From the NCBI RefSeq assembly GCF_963576675.1, contig NC_088919.1, positions 43,484,501 to 43,548,500 on the forward strand: a stretch of DNA of 64,000 nucleotides. The letters are read 5' to 3'. Below the pieces are notes generated by a model that ran no database searches, was not told the DNA's origin, and saw only the letters and a list, made by a program, of their open reading frames with translations. This DNA comes from Euphorbia lathyris. Lineage: Eukaryota > Streptophyta > Magnoliopsida > Malpighiales > Euphorbiaceae. Every line of letters begins with the position of its first letter. Position 1 is the first letter of the stretch. Made by a program: the position numbers and the translations under genes. This document shows, one piece after another, positions 23,249 to 32,870 of the stretch.

Positions 23249-24400
23249 TTATCTCCATCTTTTTCTTCGAACTTCATTGTAATTGACGTCTTCACTCTGG
23301 CTTCTATCATCTCCGTTATTATTTCCATCGTTTTCTTCTTCATTGTCTTCATCGTCATTTTCCTCATCATCATCGTCGTCTTCCTCATTATCATCATTGT
23401 CATATTCCTCAGCATCTTGGTCAGTACCATCAGCATCACTATTATCAATGTCAACTGGTATTTTGGGTTTTGTCGCAGTGCACCTTCTACGTGAAGTTGA
23501 CACAATATTACTCATGTTAATGCCCTCTGCTTCTTTCACTCTTTCCTTTATCTCTTTAACTTCCATAGTCATCCCACGTGATTTGATTACCGTTTTTAGA
23601 TGCTCAATGCCTTTACTATATGGTGGTGTTGAAATTTCCTTTTCCTTGTCATGTTGTTCAACCGATGATTGAGACTGACTATCATCAAAGGCATTCTCGG
23701 TGCCTTCTGCAATGATGTTCTCCTTGGCTTCTTCTTCCATAAGCTTGCTTTGCTTCTTGCCTGATGCTTTGCTTTCTTTTTCAAGCCTCAGTTTTACTTC
23801 ACCATCTTCATCTTGGTCGTCCTCATCAATCTCTCTTTCTAAAGACTCCGAATTCTCATCAGCACATAGATATACCTCAATTAACAGATTGCCTATATAT
23901 TTCTTATATGGATCAAGTGCAAATTTATCAAGTCCAAAATCTTCGTCTAAAATTCGACAAAGACTGTTCGTCGTAACTTCCTCACAATTGGCTTTAATAT
24001 AAGAATCTTTCTTCAATGTGGCTGTGGTAATGCTGCTCTTAGTTGGAACTTCTTTCTTCTTACTGATTGGATCAGTTTCTGGCAAAAGACCCATCACAGG
24101 AGAATCTTCAATTTTCTCCTTATCATCAGATACATGTCCTTGTACCTTAATTTCTCCTAAATCCTCAGAATTCTCATCATCATCATTTTCTAAGGATTCC
24201 AGCAGACATTGCATGACAAATTTCTTTTGTCCATCCAAAGCATATTTCTCCAATCCCAAATCATTTTTCAACACCCTCCTGATCTCCTCGAAGGTCAAAG
24301 AATCAACTTGTTCTTTGATGTCATCTATGCATAAGCGCATAGCTTTCCAAATCTGGGACTTGGTCTCCCATGAATCAATGACGATTTCTCTTTTCACCAT
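23249..24400 (-). CDS. Captured DEK_C/CHZ-type chromatin protein, array unit 3 (open)
   Basis: 383 codons, fully open. It differs from unit 1 by a handful of residues (KNDLG, FVMQCLLES, ANCEE, KLRLEKE, EAEGINMSN). Its 3' half agrees with unit 1 (QSQSS, KEIKERVK, DDEENDDE), while FVMQ is shared with unit 4. Promoter: LTR 4; polyadenylation: LTR 3. Two open copies of equal length could reflect recent origin or selection; sequence alone does not decide. Confidence 0.78.
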   Translation of the reverse strand: MVKREIVIDSWETKSQIWKAMRLCIDDIKEQVDSLTFEEIRRVLKNDLGLEKYALDGQKKFVMQCLLESLENDDDENSEDLGEIKVQGHVSDDKEKIEDSPVMGLLPETDPISKKKEVPTKSSITTATLKKDSYIKANCEEVTTNSLCRILDEDFGLDKFALDPYKKYIGNLLIEVYLCADENSESLEREIDEDDQDEDGEVKLRLEKESKASGKKQSKLMEEEAKENIIAEGTENAFDDSQSQSSVEQHDKEKEISTPPYSKGIEHLKTVIKSRGMTMEVKEIKERVKEAEGINMSNIVSTSRRRCTATKPKIPVDIDNSDADGTDQDAEEYDNDDNEEDDDDDEENDDEDNEEENDGNNNGDDRSQSEDVNYNEVRRKRWR

Positions 24401-24446
24401 TATTCTCAATTTTCAGGAGAATTTTTGTCTGGCTCTGATACCACTT

Positions 24447-24734
24447 TGTTGGAGAGAAAAGAAGAATATAAGAAGTGAAAGAAATATAGGAGGAAGCTTT
24501 TCTTAAATTTTATTTCTCTTTAGCTTGTGCTTCTTCACTTTTAGCCTATACAAGATAACTATTTATAGTACATGAAAATGTAACTATTACAAACCTAATA
24601 AATAACATTTAATAACTCTTCATGACTAATTAAGATTCTAACTTAACATCACATAACTTCTTATAAGTTATTCTAAAGTAACTTAATAACAATCAACTTA
24701 AAGACTATTAATTATAAATTTATTATTTCTAACA
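24447..24734 (-). repeat. Array LTR 4
   Basis: 288 bp, with a private change (tttagcttg where the others have tttaacttg). TATA-like box at 24559-24568. Confidence 0.9.
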
Positions 24735-24852
24735 CACCCCCTTAAATTTATAATTTTTTTTTATCCTTTACCAACAACATCTCTTAATCTGCTGAAATCT
24801 TCTAACTTCAACGTTGTTGACCTCTTCACTCTAGCCGCAATCATCCTCATTA

Positions 24853-26004
24853 TTATCTCCATCTTTTTCTTCGAACTTCATTGTAATTGACGTCTTCACT
24901 CTGGCTTCTATCATCTCCGTTATTATTTCCATCGTTTTCTTCTTCATTGTCTTCATCGTCATTTTTCTCATCATCATCGTCGTCTTCCTCATTATCATCA
25001 TTGTCATATTCCTCAGCATCTTGGTCAGTACCATCAGCATCACTATTATCAATGTCAACTGGTATTTTGGGTTTTGTCGCAGTGCACCTTCTACGTGAAG
25101 TTGACACAATATTACTCATGTTAATGCCCTCTGCTTATTTCACTCTTTCCTTTCTCTCTTTAACTTCCATAGTCATCCCACGTGATTTGATTACCGTTTT
25201 TAGATGCTCAATGCCTTTACTATATGGTGGTGTTGAAATTTCCTTTTCCTTGTCATGTTGTTCAACCGATGATTTAGACTGACTATCATCAAAGGCATTC
25301 TCGGTGCCTTCTGCAATGATGTTCTCCTTGGCTTCTTCTTCCATAAGCTTGCTTTGCTTCTTGCCTGATGCTTTGCTTTCTTTTTCAAGCCTCAGTTTTA
25401 CTTCACCATCTTCATCTTGGTCGTCCTCATCAATCTCTCTTTCTAAAGACTCCGAATTCTCATCAGCACATAGATATACCTCAATTAACAGATTGCCTAT
25501 ATATTTCTTATATGGATCAAGTGCAAATTTATCAAGTCCAAAATCTTCCTCTAAAATTCGACAAAGACGGTTCGTCGTAACTTCCTCACAATTGGCTTTA
25601 ATATAAGAATCTTTCTTCAATATGGCTGTGGTAATGCTGCTCTTACTTGGAACTTCTTTCTTCTTACTGATTGGATCAGTTTCTGGCAAAAGACTCATCA
25701 CAGGAGAATCTTCAATTTTCTCCTTATCATCAGATACATGTCCTTGTACCTTAATTTCTCCTAAATCCTCAGAATTCTCATCATCATCATTTTCTAAGGA
25801 TTCCACCAGACATTGCATGACAAATTTCTTTTGTCCATCCAAAACATATTTCTCCAATCCCAAATCATTTTCCAACACCCTCCTGATCTCCTCGAAGGTC
25901 AAAGAATCAACTTGTTCTTTGATGTCATCTATGCATAAGCGCATAGCTTTCCAAATCTGGGACTTGGTCTCCCATGAATCAATGACGATTTCTCTTTTCA
26001 CCAT
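24853..26004 (-). pseudogene. Captured DEK_C/CHZ-type protein, array unit 4 (same stop as unit 2)
   Basis: Same layout as unit 2, with the identical in-frame TAA at 25135-25137. Private changes include KYVLDGQKKF, TTAILKK, NRLCRILEEDF and VMSLLPE. It is next to the outermost 5' LTR (LTR 5). Confidence 0.8.
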
Positions 26005-26050
26005 TATTTTCAATTTTCAGGAGAATTTTTGTCTGGCTCTGATACCACTT

Positions 26051-26338
26051 TGTTGGAGAGAAAAAAAGAATATAAGAAGTGAAAGAAATATAGGAGGAAG
26101 CTTTTCTTAAATTTTATTTCTCTTTAACTTGTGCTTCTTCACTTTTAGCCTATACAAGATAACTATTTATAGTACATGAAAATGTAACTATTACAAACCT
26201 AATAAATAACATTTAATAACTCTTCATGACTAATTAAGATTCTAACTTAACATCACATAACTTCTTATAAGTTATTCTAAAGTAACTTAATAACAATCAA
26301 CTTAAAGACTATTAATTATAAATTTATTATTTCTAACA
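26051..26338 (-). repeat. Array LTR 5 (outermost 5' LTR)
   Basis: 288 bp, with a private change (gagaaaaaaagaat where the others have gagaaaagaagaat). It is the outermost promoter for minus-strand transcription of the whole array. Confidence 0.9.
26163..26172 (-). promoter_or_regulatory. TATA box in array LTR 5
   Basis: The minus strand reads CTATAAATAG, about 175 bases upstream (in transcript sense) of the captured reading frame of unit 4. The same box occurs in all five LTRs at the same offset. Confidence 0.65.
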
Positions 26339-26679
26339 AGAAATAGGGAGAAATTAGGGTTTCATTAAAAAACAGTGAAAAAGGGGATGTTGGGGCGTAG
26401 GGCCGCGCACAAGGGCTCAGTAGTAAACTAACCAGGGACGATATTATCTTTAAATTTCTATCAGTAATTCCAGCAACGTTGTTTTTCTTTTGAAGAGGCC
26501 CTTCCAAACCTCTGATTTTGATGTGATCAGCCTTGTTGGTCTCACTTCGACAAACCCAATAATTTTTTTCACAAATATTTTGCTAAAAAATCAGTATATC
26601 TAATGTGTTAAGTGCCTTTTGAGTTATCTTTAGCAAACACGAGAATATGTTATTTTCTTTCATTATGACCCCTCCTTAT
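26339..26679. other. Flank of the array, no gene seen
   Basis: Begins with agaaa, the right copy of the array target duplication. The rest has no recognisable coding or repeat content. Confidence 0.45.
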
Positions 26680-27075
26680 ACTTACATGGCTACATGGATG
26701 CTGAATGAGGTGGTAATCTTGATGAAAAAAGTCCCACCACTAGATATTCCATCTATCTCGGGTGGAATTTGATTTCTTGTAATTCCAGGAAACAACGATA
26801 TGTTGCTTGGTCATCCATAGAGGCAAAGTACAACGTCCTTGCAAATGGAGCATCTGAAATTGATTGGTTGTAAATCATTTTTTTTTCTGTATCTCATGTC
26901 TTAAGCTACCACGACTATATTTTGTGATAATTTATCTACTACCAATGTCTCAAAGCGTCCCTTACATGTTCACCATATACCAACTATTGATAAAGTTGCG
27001 AATGTTCTCAAATAATCTCCATCAAAGGATCAATTTCAAACTCTACCTGGCAAGTTGAGTATTTGTGTCAAACCG
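26680..27075 (+). pseudogene. Ty1/copia RNase H and pol-end relic
   Basis: The plus strand gives degraded copia RNase H in shifting frames: SIYLGWNLIS, SRKQRYVAWSSIEAKYNVLANGASEIDWL (about 26745-26870), then a pol-end pattern VANVL...FQTLPGKLSICVKP (about 26995-27075). Frameshifts and stops are present. No LTR could be delimited. Confidence 0.65.
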
Positions 27076-28468
27076 GTGAGCGATGATGATTTTCGTATTA
27101 ACCCTAACATGTTGTATATGTATTTATATGTTTATGAATAGGTTTATCACATTATTTACATCCCACTCCAAATTCCATATTTACAATGATATAAGAGAGT
27201 CCAAATTCCAGAAAGGCAATTCCAAGGTTATTAAAGTATATGCAGTTGATATTTAATAGTCTTTGGCACAATCATTCTATCAATGTGGATTTTAAATTGC
27301 TTAGATGTCATAGAGTTGGGCTAATGCATTTAAAGAAGTAGAGGTTATTAAAAATTGGCCTAATTGAATTGTAAGAGAGAGAGAGAGTAGTCCCTCCTCC
27401 ATCCTCCCTGATGCATGGTTCTGACAATAAAAGAGTAGTTTGGTGGTCTAGACTAGAGGAAGGAAGTAAAGAAAAGACAAGAAAGCAAAGCAAAGCAGCA
27501 TAATGCATAATGTAGAGTAGAGACAGAAGAGAAATAAATAAAAAGAAAGAAAGAAAGACAGATAGCTAGGGTGTGGGAGTGGGGGAATTATGACTATGAT
27601 AGGAATTTGCAGGATGGAATGATGGAAATTCCTGCACTGCACAAAGAAGAGAATAGAATAGAATGATTCAATGGATAAAAGTCCAACGCAAAAGGTTTCC
27701 CTTATTTATTACTCATTTTCAATTTGGCAGCTGAAATATCGTTTCACCTTTTGTTCTTTTCTTATTCTTTCAATATATGGATGGATGCCTTCGAGGACGC
27801 CGCCTGCCCCTGCCTACATTTTTAACTTACTGTTTGCCTGGATATTTGTGATATTTGGATTTTGCAATATCTGCTTTGATCCCAATGCATCCCCCCCATT
27901 TTTATTTTCTTTTTTTTTTTTTAATTCAAAAAACTATAATTAAACCCTCCACCTTTTACGGTTTTACAAAATAAGTCTCTAACACTTTATTTTGCTATAT
28001 TAAACTTTTAAACTTGAATTTTCATCACAATTGGGAGAAATTCTATTATGTTACTTGGATATTGCTAATAATTATGCACTTTTTTTTACACCAATCATTT
28101 TCTAATAAAGTAGTATATTTCTTTTTTTTCATTAGGTGGGTATATTACTTCCGATCCATTGTAGAAGTTCTCTATATTTAGAGTGTTTTTGTTTCATATT
28201 TTCAAAATAACTTTTAGCGTTTCAGTTCAAACCTCAAGAAATATAATAGTATTTGGTTAAATTCATAAAACAACATCTTTTAGTTATGAAAAATTGGTTG
28301 TAATTATATAGATAAAATTATCATTCTTATTTCTTTAAACATATTTCATTTTTCACGTCATTCCTATTAATATAATATTATTTTCGAAATAACAAAATTT
28401 TACTTTGTTTAGTAAATTATTATTTAGTTGTTCAAGTTATTTTTATTAATTTGTGTATTATATTTTAG
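27076..28468. other. AT-rich intergenic DNA
   Basis: A short GA run (about 27371-27388), GA-rich sequence to 27670, and otherwise AT-rich DNA. Open frames here are low-complexity. No gene supported. Confidence 0.5.
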
Positions 28469-28846
28469 AAAAAGTACAAAAATAAATATTATGATTTGAC
28501 AAATTTGAAAAGACAGTCTCATGGTTTAAAAGTTTACAAACAAGAGTTTCGTGATTTGTGCAATTTACAAACTAAATCATTCTGTCAAATCATTGTCAGG
28601 ACAATTTATCCCAAATGGGGCGATTTGTAACAATTAAAAAGACTGACTTTATAAATTACTCAAAATACAAGGTTTGACTTTGGAAATTAACTAAATTAAA
28701 AATATTGTTTAATTGAAAAATTGATTCATATATCATTTACCTGCAAATTTCAAAAAACAAATAACCCATATTTGTAAACTTTTAAACTACGAGAACTATT
28801 TTTGCAAATCAGTCAAACTACAATGTTTATTTTTTGTGTACTTTTC
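28469..28846. mobile_element. MITE with ~75-bp inverted ends (MULE-like)
   Basis: The left end from aaaaagtacaaaaataaat and the inverted right end aaaagtacacaaaaaataaa align over about 75 bases, including a shared tttaaaagtttacaaa. The interior is non-coding. A clear target duplication was not found, so the class is tentative. Confidence 0.6.
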
Positions 28847-29074
28847 TCTTTTTTTTATACTTGATTCGTTGATTACTTTAAAATATGTCTATATTAGAAA
28901 TTTTACATACTAACAACAATAATTAATCATAATTTTACAAACACTAATATTTTATCAATTAATAACAAACAATTAACTGTAACAGTAAATAACTAACCGT
29001 TAACATAAAAAAAAAATGGAAACAAACCCTTAATGATTCTGTTAGCTTACAACTATTTCTAAAAGACTTTTAGT

Positions 29075-29631
29075 TGAATACGGACGGTGCGTGTAAGGAC
29101 AAAACGGAACCGACTTTAGCAGGAGGAGTCCTAAGAGATTGGGAAGAGTATTTTGGCTTGGGCTTTGCAGCCAATGTTAGTATTTGCTCAATCACCTTGG
29201 CTAAACGTTCGAGGTGACCTATGGCCTAAATTTAGTTTGGAAAAAGTGTATTTGGAAATTGATTGTGGAACTTGATTCCCGTGCGATTGTGAGCTATATG
29301 AACACATTGATGGAAGCACACCACCCTTACTCTTGGCTAATTCGGTGATGTAAATCTCTAAAGGGCAAAAATTGGGATATTTGCATTCTCCACACATATT
29401 GGGAGGATAATAAGACAATGGACTAGATAGCGAGCTATGCGAGAAGGCTTTATTTGAGTCATCACGATGATGTGCCTCCTGCAGACATTCAGGATATTTT
29501 ATTCGCTGATTTGAGTGGAGCTATAACGAATAGAATGGTGTGTGAGTAACATATTTCATTCTCATGTTTTATTTTTTTTCTTTCTTTTCTGCTTTTGTTT
29601 GGACGTTTAGTCTTTTCTATGTAACAAAAAA
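29075..29631 (+). mobile_element. 5'-truncated LINE tail with 14-bp target duplication
   Basis: The insert starts inside the RNase H domain (NTDGACKDK, AGGVLRDWEEYFGLGFAANV, CSITLA), then frameshifts. Its end reads HHDDVPPADIQDILFADL and is followed by a 3' UTR and poly(A). Identical aaaagacttttagt copies flank it at 29061-29074 and 29632-29645. The C-terminal peptide resembles those of the LINE tails at 3.4 kb and 8.1 kb. Confidence 0.82.
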
Positions 29632-29645
29632 AAAAGACTTTTAGT

Positions 29646-31174
29646 CTCATCTCTCAATTTGCTTTTATCTACCGAAAAACATTAAAATACATATAATGTC
29701 TAATAATACTATTCATATTCGTTCCTTATTTATTTTTTTATTACTAAAATTATTGTCCATCGTTATGTTTGCCAATATGGAGAAGAGAGATACATAACAC
29801 TCATTTAATCCCTAAACTAAAACTTTAAAGTCAATTAGGACCTTAAATAATAAAAATCAACAATTAGGTCACTAAGCTAAGCAAAAATCATCAATTAAGT
29901 TCGTATTCTATGCTAAAATCAGAAACTACGACTAAATGACATGGACTTTAATGATCTCTATGTTGGCTCAAAATGAGTTTAGAAAAGAGAGTCTCTAGAT
30001 ACAATAGGCCTTTCGTTCGCTATTCGAATGCCTTTTTCTCTTAGAAAAGGGACCAAAAAGCGCCGGAAAGAGCTAAGACTGGAGACGGGAGCAGCGGTAA
30101 GAGAAAGAGCAGCAACTGCAACTCTTGGCAAACTCTGATCAATCAGCGCCTTGTTAAAAGACTAGCAGCGGAAAAGATCACATCGCTTACTCTTGTTGCA
30201 ACGACTATGCCATTAAGAGCTTCTACGGGACTAGCATTGCTTTCTAAATGAAATACAAACCAATATAACTAAATTAATAAACTAAAATAAATCATAATTC
30301 AAGTAAATAAATAAATAAACGAAATTAAAATAAATTAGAAATCCTCAACATAGTAAATAAATCATAATTTAAATTAAAGTAAACTAGAAATAACTAAATT
30401 AGAAATTCTAAGTTAAACCTTAAATTAGAAATCCAAAAATTTATTAAGATTACTAAAGAATCTCCCAGCAAATAACATATTCAAAATCTCCAAATAAAAC
30501 TGTAAATTAGAAATCCCACAAAAAAAAACTCCTATTTAGAAATCACAAAATAAAACCTAAAAAAAATAATGAAAAATAAAAAATTTACTTAAAAATTCGA
30601 AATTGAGTAAGTAAATTTTAAGGAAAACTCTTGAGAAATTTAGAAAAATTTCCCTAAATTTTTACTTGAAGCTTTTCCCTTCTCTCTCTGTCTTTCTCTT
30701 AGAAAAAAGAAAAAAGAGAGAATGGTGTATTAAAGTAGTTGTTGGATTAAAAGGGTAATTCAGCAATTTATATCCTTTTTTAAACAGCAACAATATAAAA
30801 CAACGTTATTTTATCCAGTTATTGTTTTAAAAAAAACAACAAATGCAAAAAAATAGAACCTTACCTTCCGTGTGTTCTCCTTCGGCCGCTATGGTTAAAG
30901 GGGTTCCAACCATAAGCGAGCCCTGATGGAAACAGAGAGGAAAATCTCCTCATTGTGAGGCCGGAAGATCGGCCAATCCTCCCCGATTCTTGTTAATCTC
31001 CATGGCTTGTTACATTCAAAATAAATTTTAAATAGTATCATTAATTAAATAAAAATACGTATATAATAATTATTACTTTTGTATGCATATAATTATTAAT
31101 TTTTATGCATTTTTAGATTTTGATGTTAACATAGATTTTTTGAAGAATTAAAAGTATTAAGTTAAAATGCTAAA
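29646..31174. other. Intergenic DNA, no gene recognised
   Basis: A stretch at 29800-29960 looks like one end of a MULE-type MITE (aattaggaccttaaat-like phrases) without a visible partner. A more GC-rich segment at 30000-30240 and another at 30870-31010 are not recognised. The remainder is AT-rich. Bases 31159-31174 are the left target duplication of the next LINE. Confidence 0.45.
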
Positions 31175-31230
31175 ATCCTAGCCGCTGGAGAAGAATGAAG
31201 TTTAGACTATCTCGCTGTTGACGAGCCGCA

Positions 31231-31303
31231 AATCCTCCGCCCTCACCGTCCGCAGATCCGCCACCCTCACCGTTTGCAGATCCGCCGCTCTCACCGTCCG
31301 CCT
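31231..31303 (+). repeat. Three ~24-bp tandem repeats in the LINE 5' UTR
   Basis: Three adjacent copies of a GC-rich unit of the form atccgcc-nnn-tcaccgtccgcag lie at 31231-31255, 31256-31279 and 31280-31303. A second tandem duplication, AT-rich with period about 34, precedes ORF1 at about 31660-31728. Such 5' UTR monomers could be internal promoter elements; that is inference. Confidence 0.65.
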
Positions 31304-31733
31304 GTCCTGTTTCGCCGGTCTCTCCCCGTTCTTGCTCTGTTTTTTGTTGTTCGACACCCTTACCAGTTGCTGCTCGCGTTTCCGTCTCTGTTTTTATTTT
31401 TCCGGTTTGGATCCGCCGTCGCGGACTTGCTCTGGTCGTCGGCCTTTGTTCCCTTCATTGCTGTGGTTGTTCGCCGCCATTTTTGTCCGATTGCTTGGCC
31501 TTGTTTCATTCATTGTTGCGATTCCACCATCGGCGGCTGGGTTGTGATCTAAAAAAGTATTGATTGTCTTTCACGGTGGTTGTCCTTCCCTGCCTTATTC
31601 CACTTCCGTCTCCGGCTGCCCTATAACGTTACACCTATTTGTGACCTAATTTTTTTTAATAAAAGTTAATTAAATTTAATAATTAATTTTAGTAAAAGTT
31701 AATTAAATTTAATAATTAACTTAATTGTTGTTG

Positions 31734-32870
31734 ATGGAAGAAATCATTGATAGGAGTGCTCTAATCACCCTAGAGGAGGAAGTTCAGTCGGGATTAGTGA
31801 TTCAACTGGATGCCACTGAAGTTCAATCCCGCCCTCAAACTTGGTGTTTGATAGGGTCGTTTCTAACAAACAGGCCAATCAAAACATCTTTTATGAAATC
31901 CACATTAGCTGATGTTTGGAGTCCCTCAAAAGAGATTTTCATTGAAGATATAGGCCCTAATTTATTCCGTTTTGAATTCTACCATCCATGGGAGCGGGAT
32001 AGGGTAATTCAGGGTGGGCCATGGGCTTTTGAACAACAATTACTGATGCTAAAGAAGCTTGAGGATGATCAAAATCCTATGGATATTCACTTGTCTCACA
32101 TTGATTTTTGGCTGCAGGTTTATGATCTTCCAGTTGGGTTTATGTCTGAAAAGGTTGCTGTCAGTATAGGTAACTTTGTGGGTACTTTTGTGGAAGCTGA
32201 CCCGAATAACTTCACAGGGGTCTCTCGTACCTATCTACGAATTCGTGTTTCGATTAATGTCCTCGCTCCGCTTAAGAGGAAAATGCAGATAAGTGTTCAG
32301 GGAGGTACTGTTTTTTGGGTAAACTTTAAATATGAACGGCTCCCAACCTTTTGCTTTGTATGTGGACATATAGGGCACGCAGATAAATTCTGTCACGCTC
32401 TATTACAAGTAGCTGATCCAATGAAAGTAGAGAGAGCATATGGGGCCTGGCTTAGAGCCCCTACTTGCCGTTCCCAAGTTCCTAAGCAATCAAGATTTTT
32501 GTTTAGCCGACCTCCTCAGAACCTTACTCAGACAAACAACGTAGTCATTTCAGGTTTTGTCTCAGGGGCTGGTTCAGGGGAAAGGGAGGTTATTATTCCG
32601 AAAATTGCTACAGTTGTTCCCCCGGGTTTTAAGGCACTACAGAGTAAGACAACTTTTCAACACAAGGAGTATACCCATCAGACTCCAGAAGATATTGGTG
32701 TTGTAATTTCTGACCCGAAACGCAAGCGCTCAGGATCATTGGTCGAAGATACACAGGGAAGTTCAGAAAATCTTATGGATTGTGAGGAAAACAATACAGT
32801 GAGGTTGGGGGCAGTTATTGAAAATATCCAAGAAGCGAGTCGTGGTAGCCCGACTCGCAAGATATCATGA
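31734..32870 (+). CDS. LINE ORF1: DUF4283 and CCHC zinc-knuckle RNA-binding protein
   Basis: 378 codons from the first ATG (MEEIIDRSAL). Residues ~35-190 have the DUF4283 pattern (IGSFLTNRPI, DRVIQGGPWAFEQQLLMLKK, FWLQVYDLPVGF, RTYLRIRVSINV). A CX2CX4HX4C knuckle (CFVCGHIGHADKFC) lies near residue 205. The C-terminal third is Ser/Pro/Thr-rich with a basic patch, PKRKRS. It probably binds element RNA for retrotransposition. It is intact. The stop TGA (32868-32870) overlaps the ORF2 ATG in ATGA, suggesting that ORF2 is translated by termination and reinitiation. Confidence 0.88.
   Translation: MEEIIDRSALITLEEEVQSGLVIQLDATEVQSRPQTWCLIGSFLTNRPIKTSFMKSTLADVWSPSKEIFIEDIGPNLFRFEFYHPWERDRVIQGGPWAFEQQLLMLKKLEDDQNPMDIHLSHIDFWLQVYDLPVGFMSEKVAVSIGNFVGTFVEADPNNFTGVSRTYLRIRVSINVLAPLKRKMQISVQGGTVFWVNFKYERLPTFCFVCGHIGHADKFCHALLQVADPMKVERAYGAWLRAPTCRSQVPKQSRFLFSRPPQNLTQTNNVVISGFVSGAGSGEREVIIPKIATVVPPGFKALQSKTTFQHKEYTHQTPEDIGVVISDPKRKRSGSLVEDTQGSSENLMDCEENNTVRLGAVIENIQEASRGSPTRKIS

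Larger units (their letters stand above)
19636..26338 (-). mobile_element. Tandem LTR-retroelement array carrying a captured gene (5 LTRs, 4 units)
   Basis: Five 288-bp LTRs alternate with four internal regions of 1,315-1,316 bp, all in the same orientation (period 1,603-1,604). Each internal region has a tRNA-Met primer site three bases from its right-hand LTR, a 383-codon reading frame, and a polypurine tract touching its left-hand LTR. No gag, protease, integrase, reverse transcriptase or RNase H is present. The array is flanked by aggaa (19631-19635) and agaaa (26339-26343), one mismatch from a 5-bp target duplication, which suggests one original insertion later amplified by LTR-LTR recombination. 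The element is non-autonomous and depends on a copia relative for replication. Confidence 0.88.

Noticed and set aside
27371..27388. GA microsatellite.
   Set aside because: Only about nine units with no wider structure.
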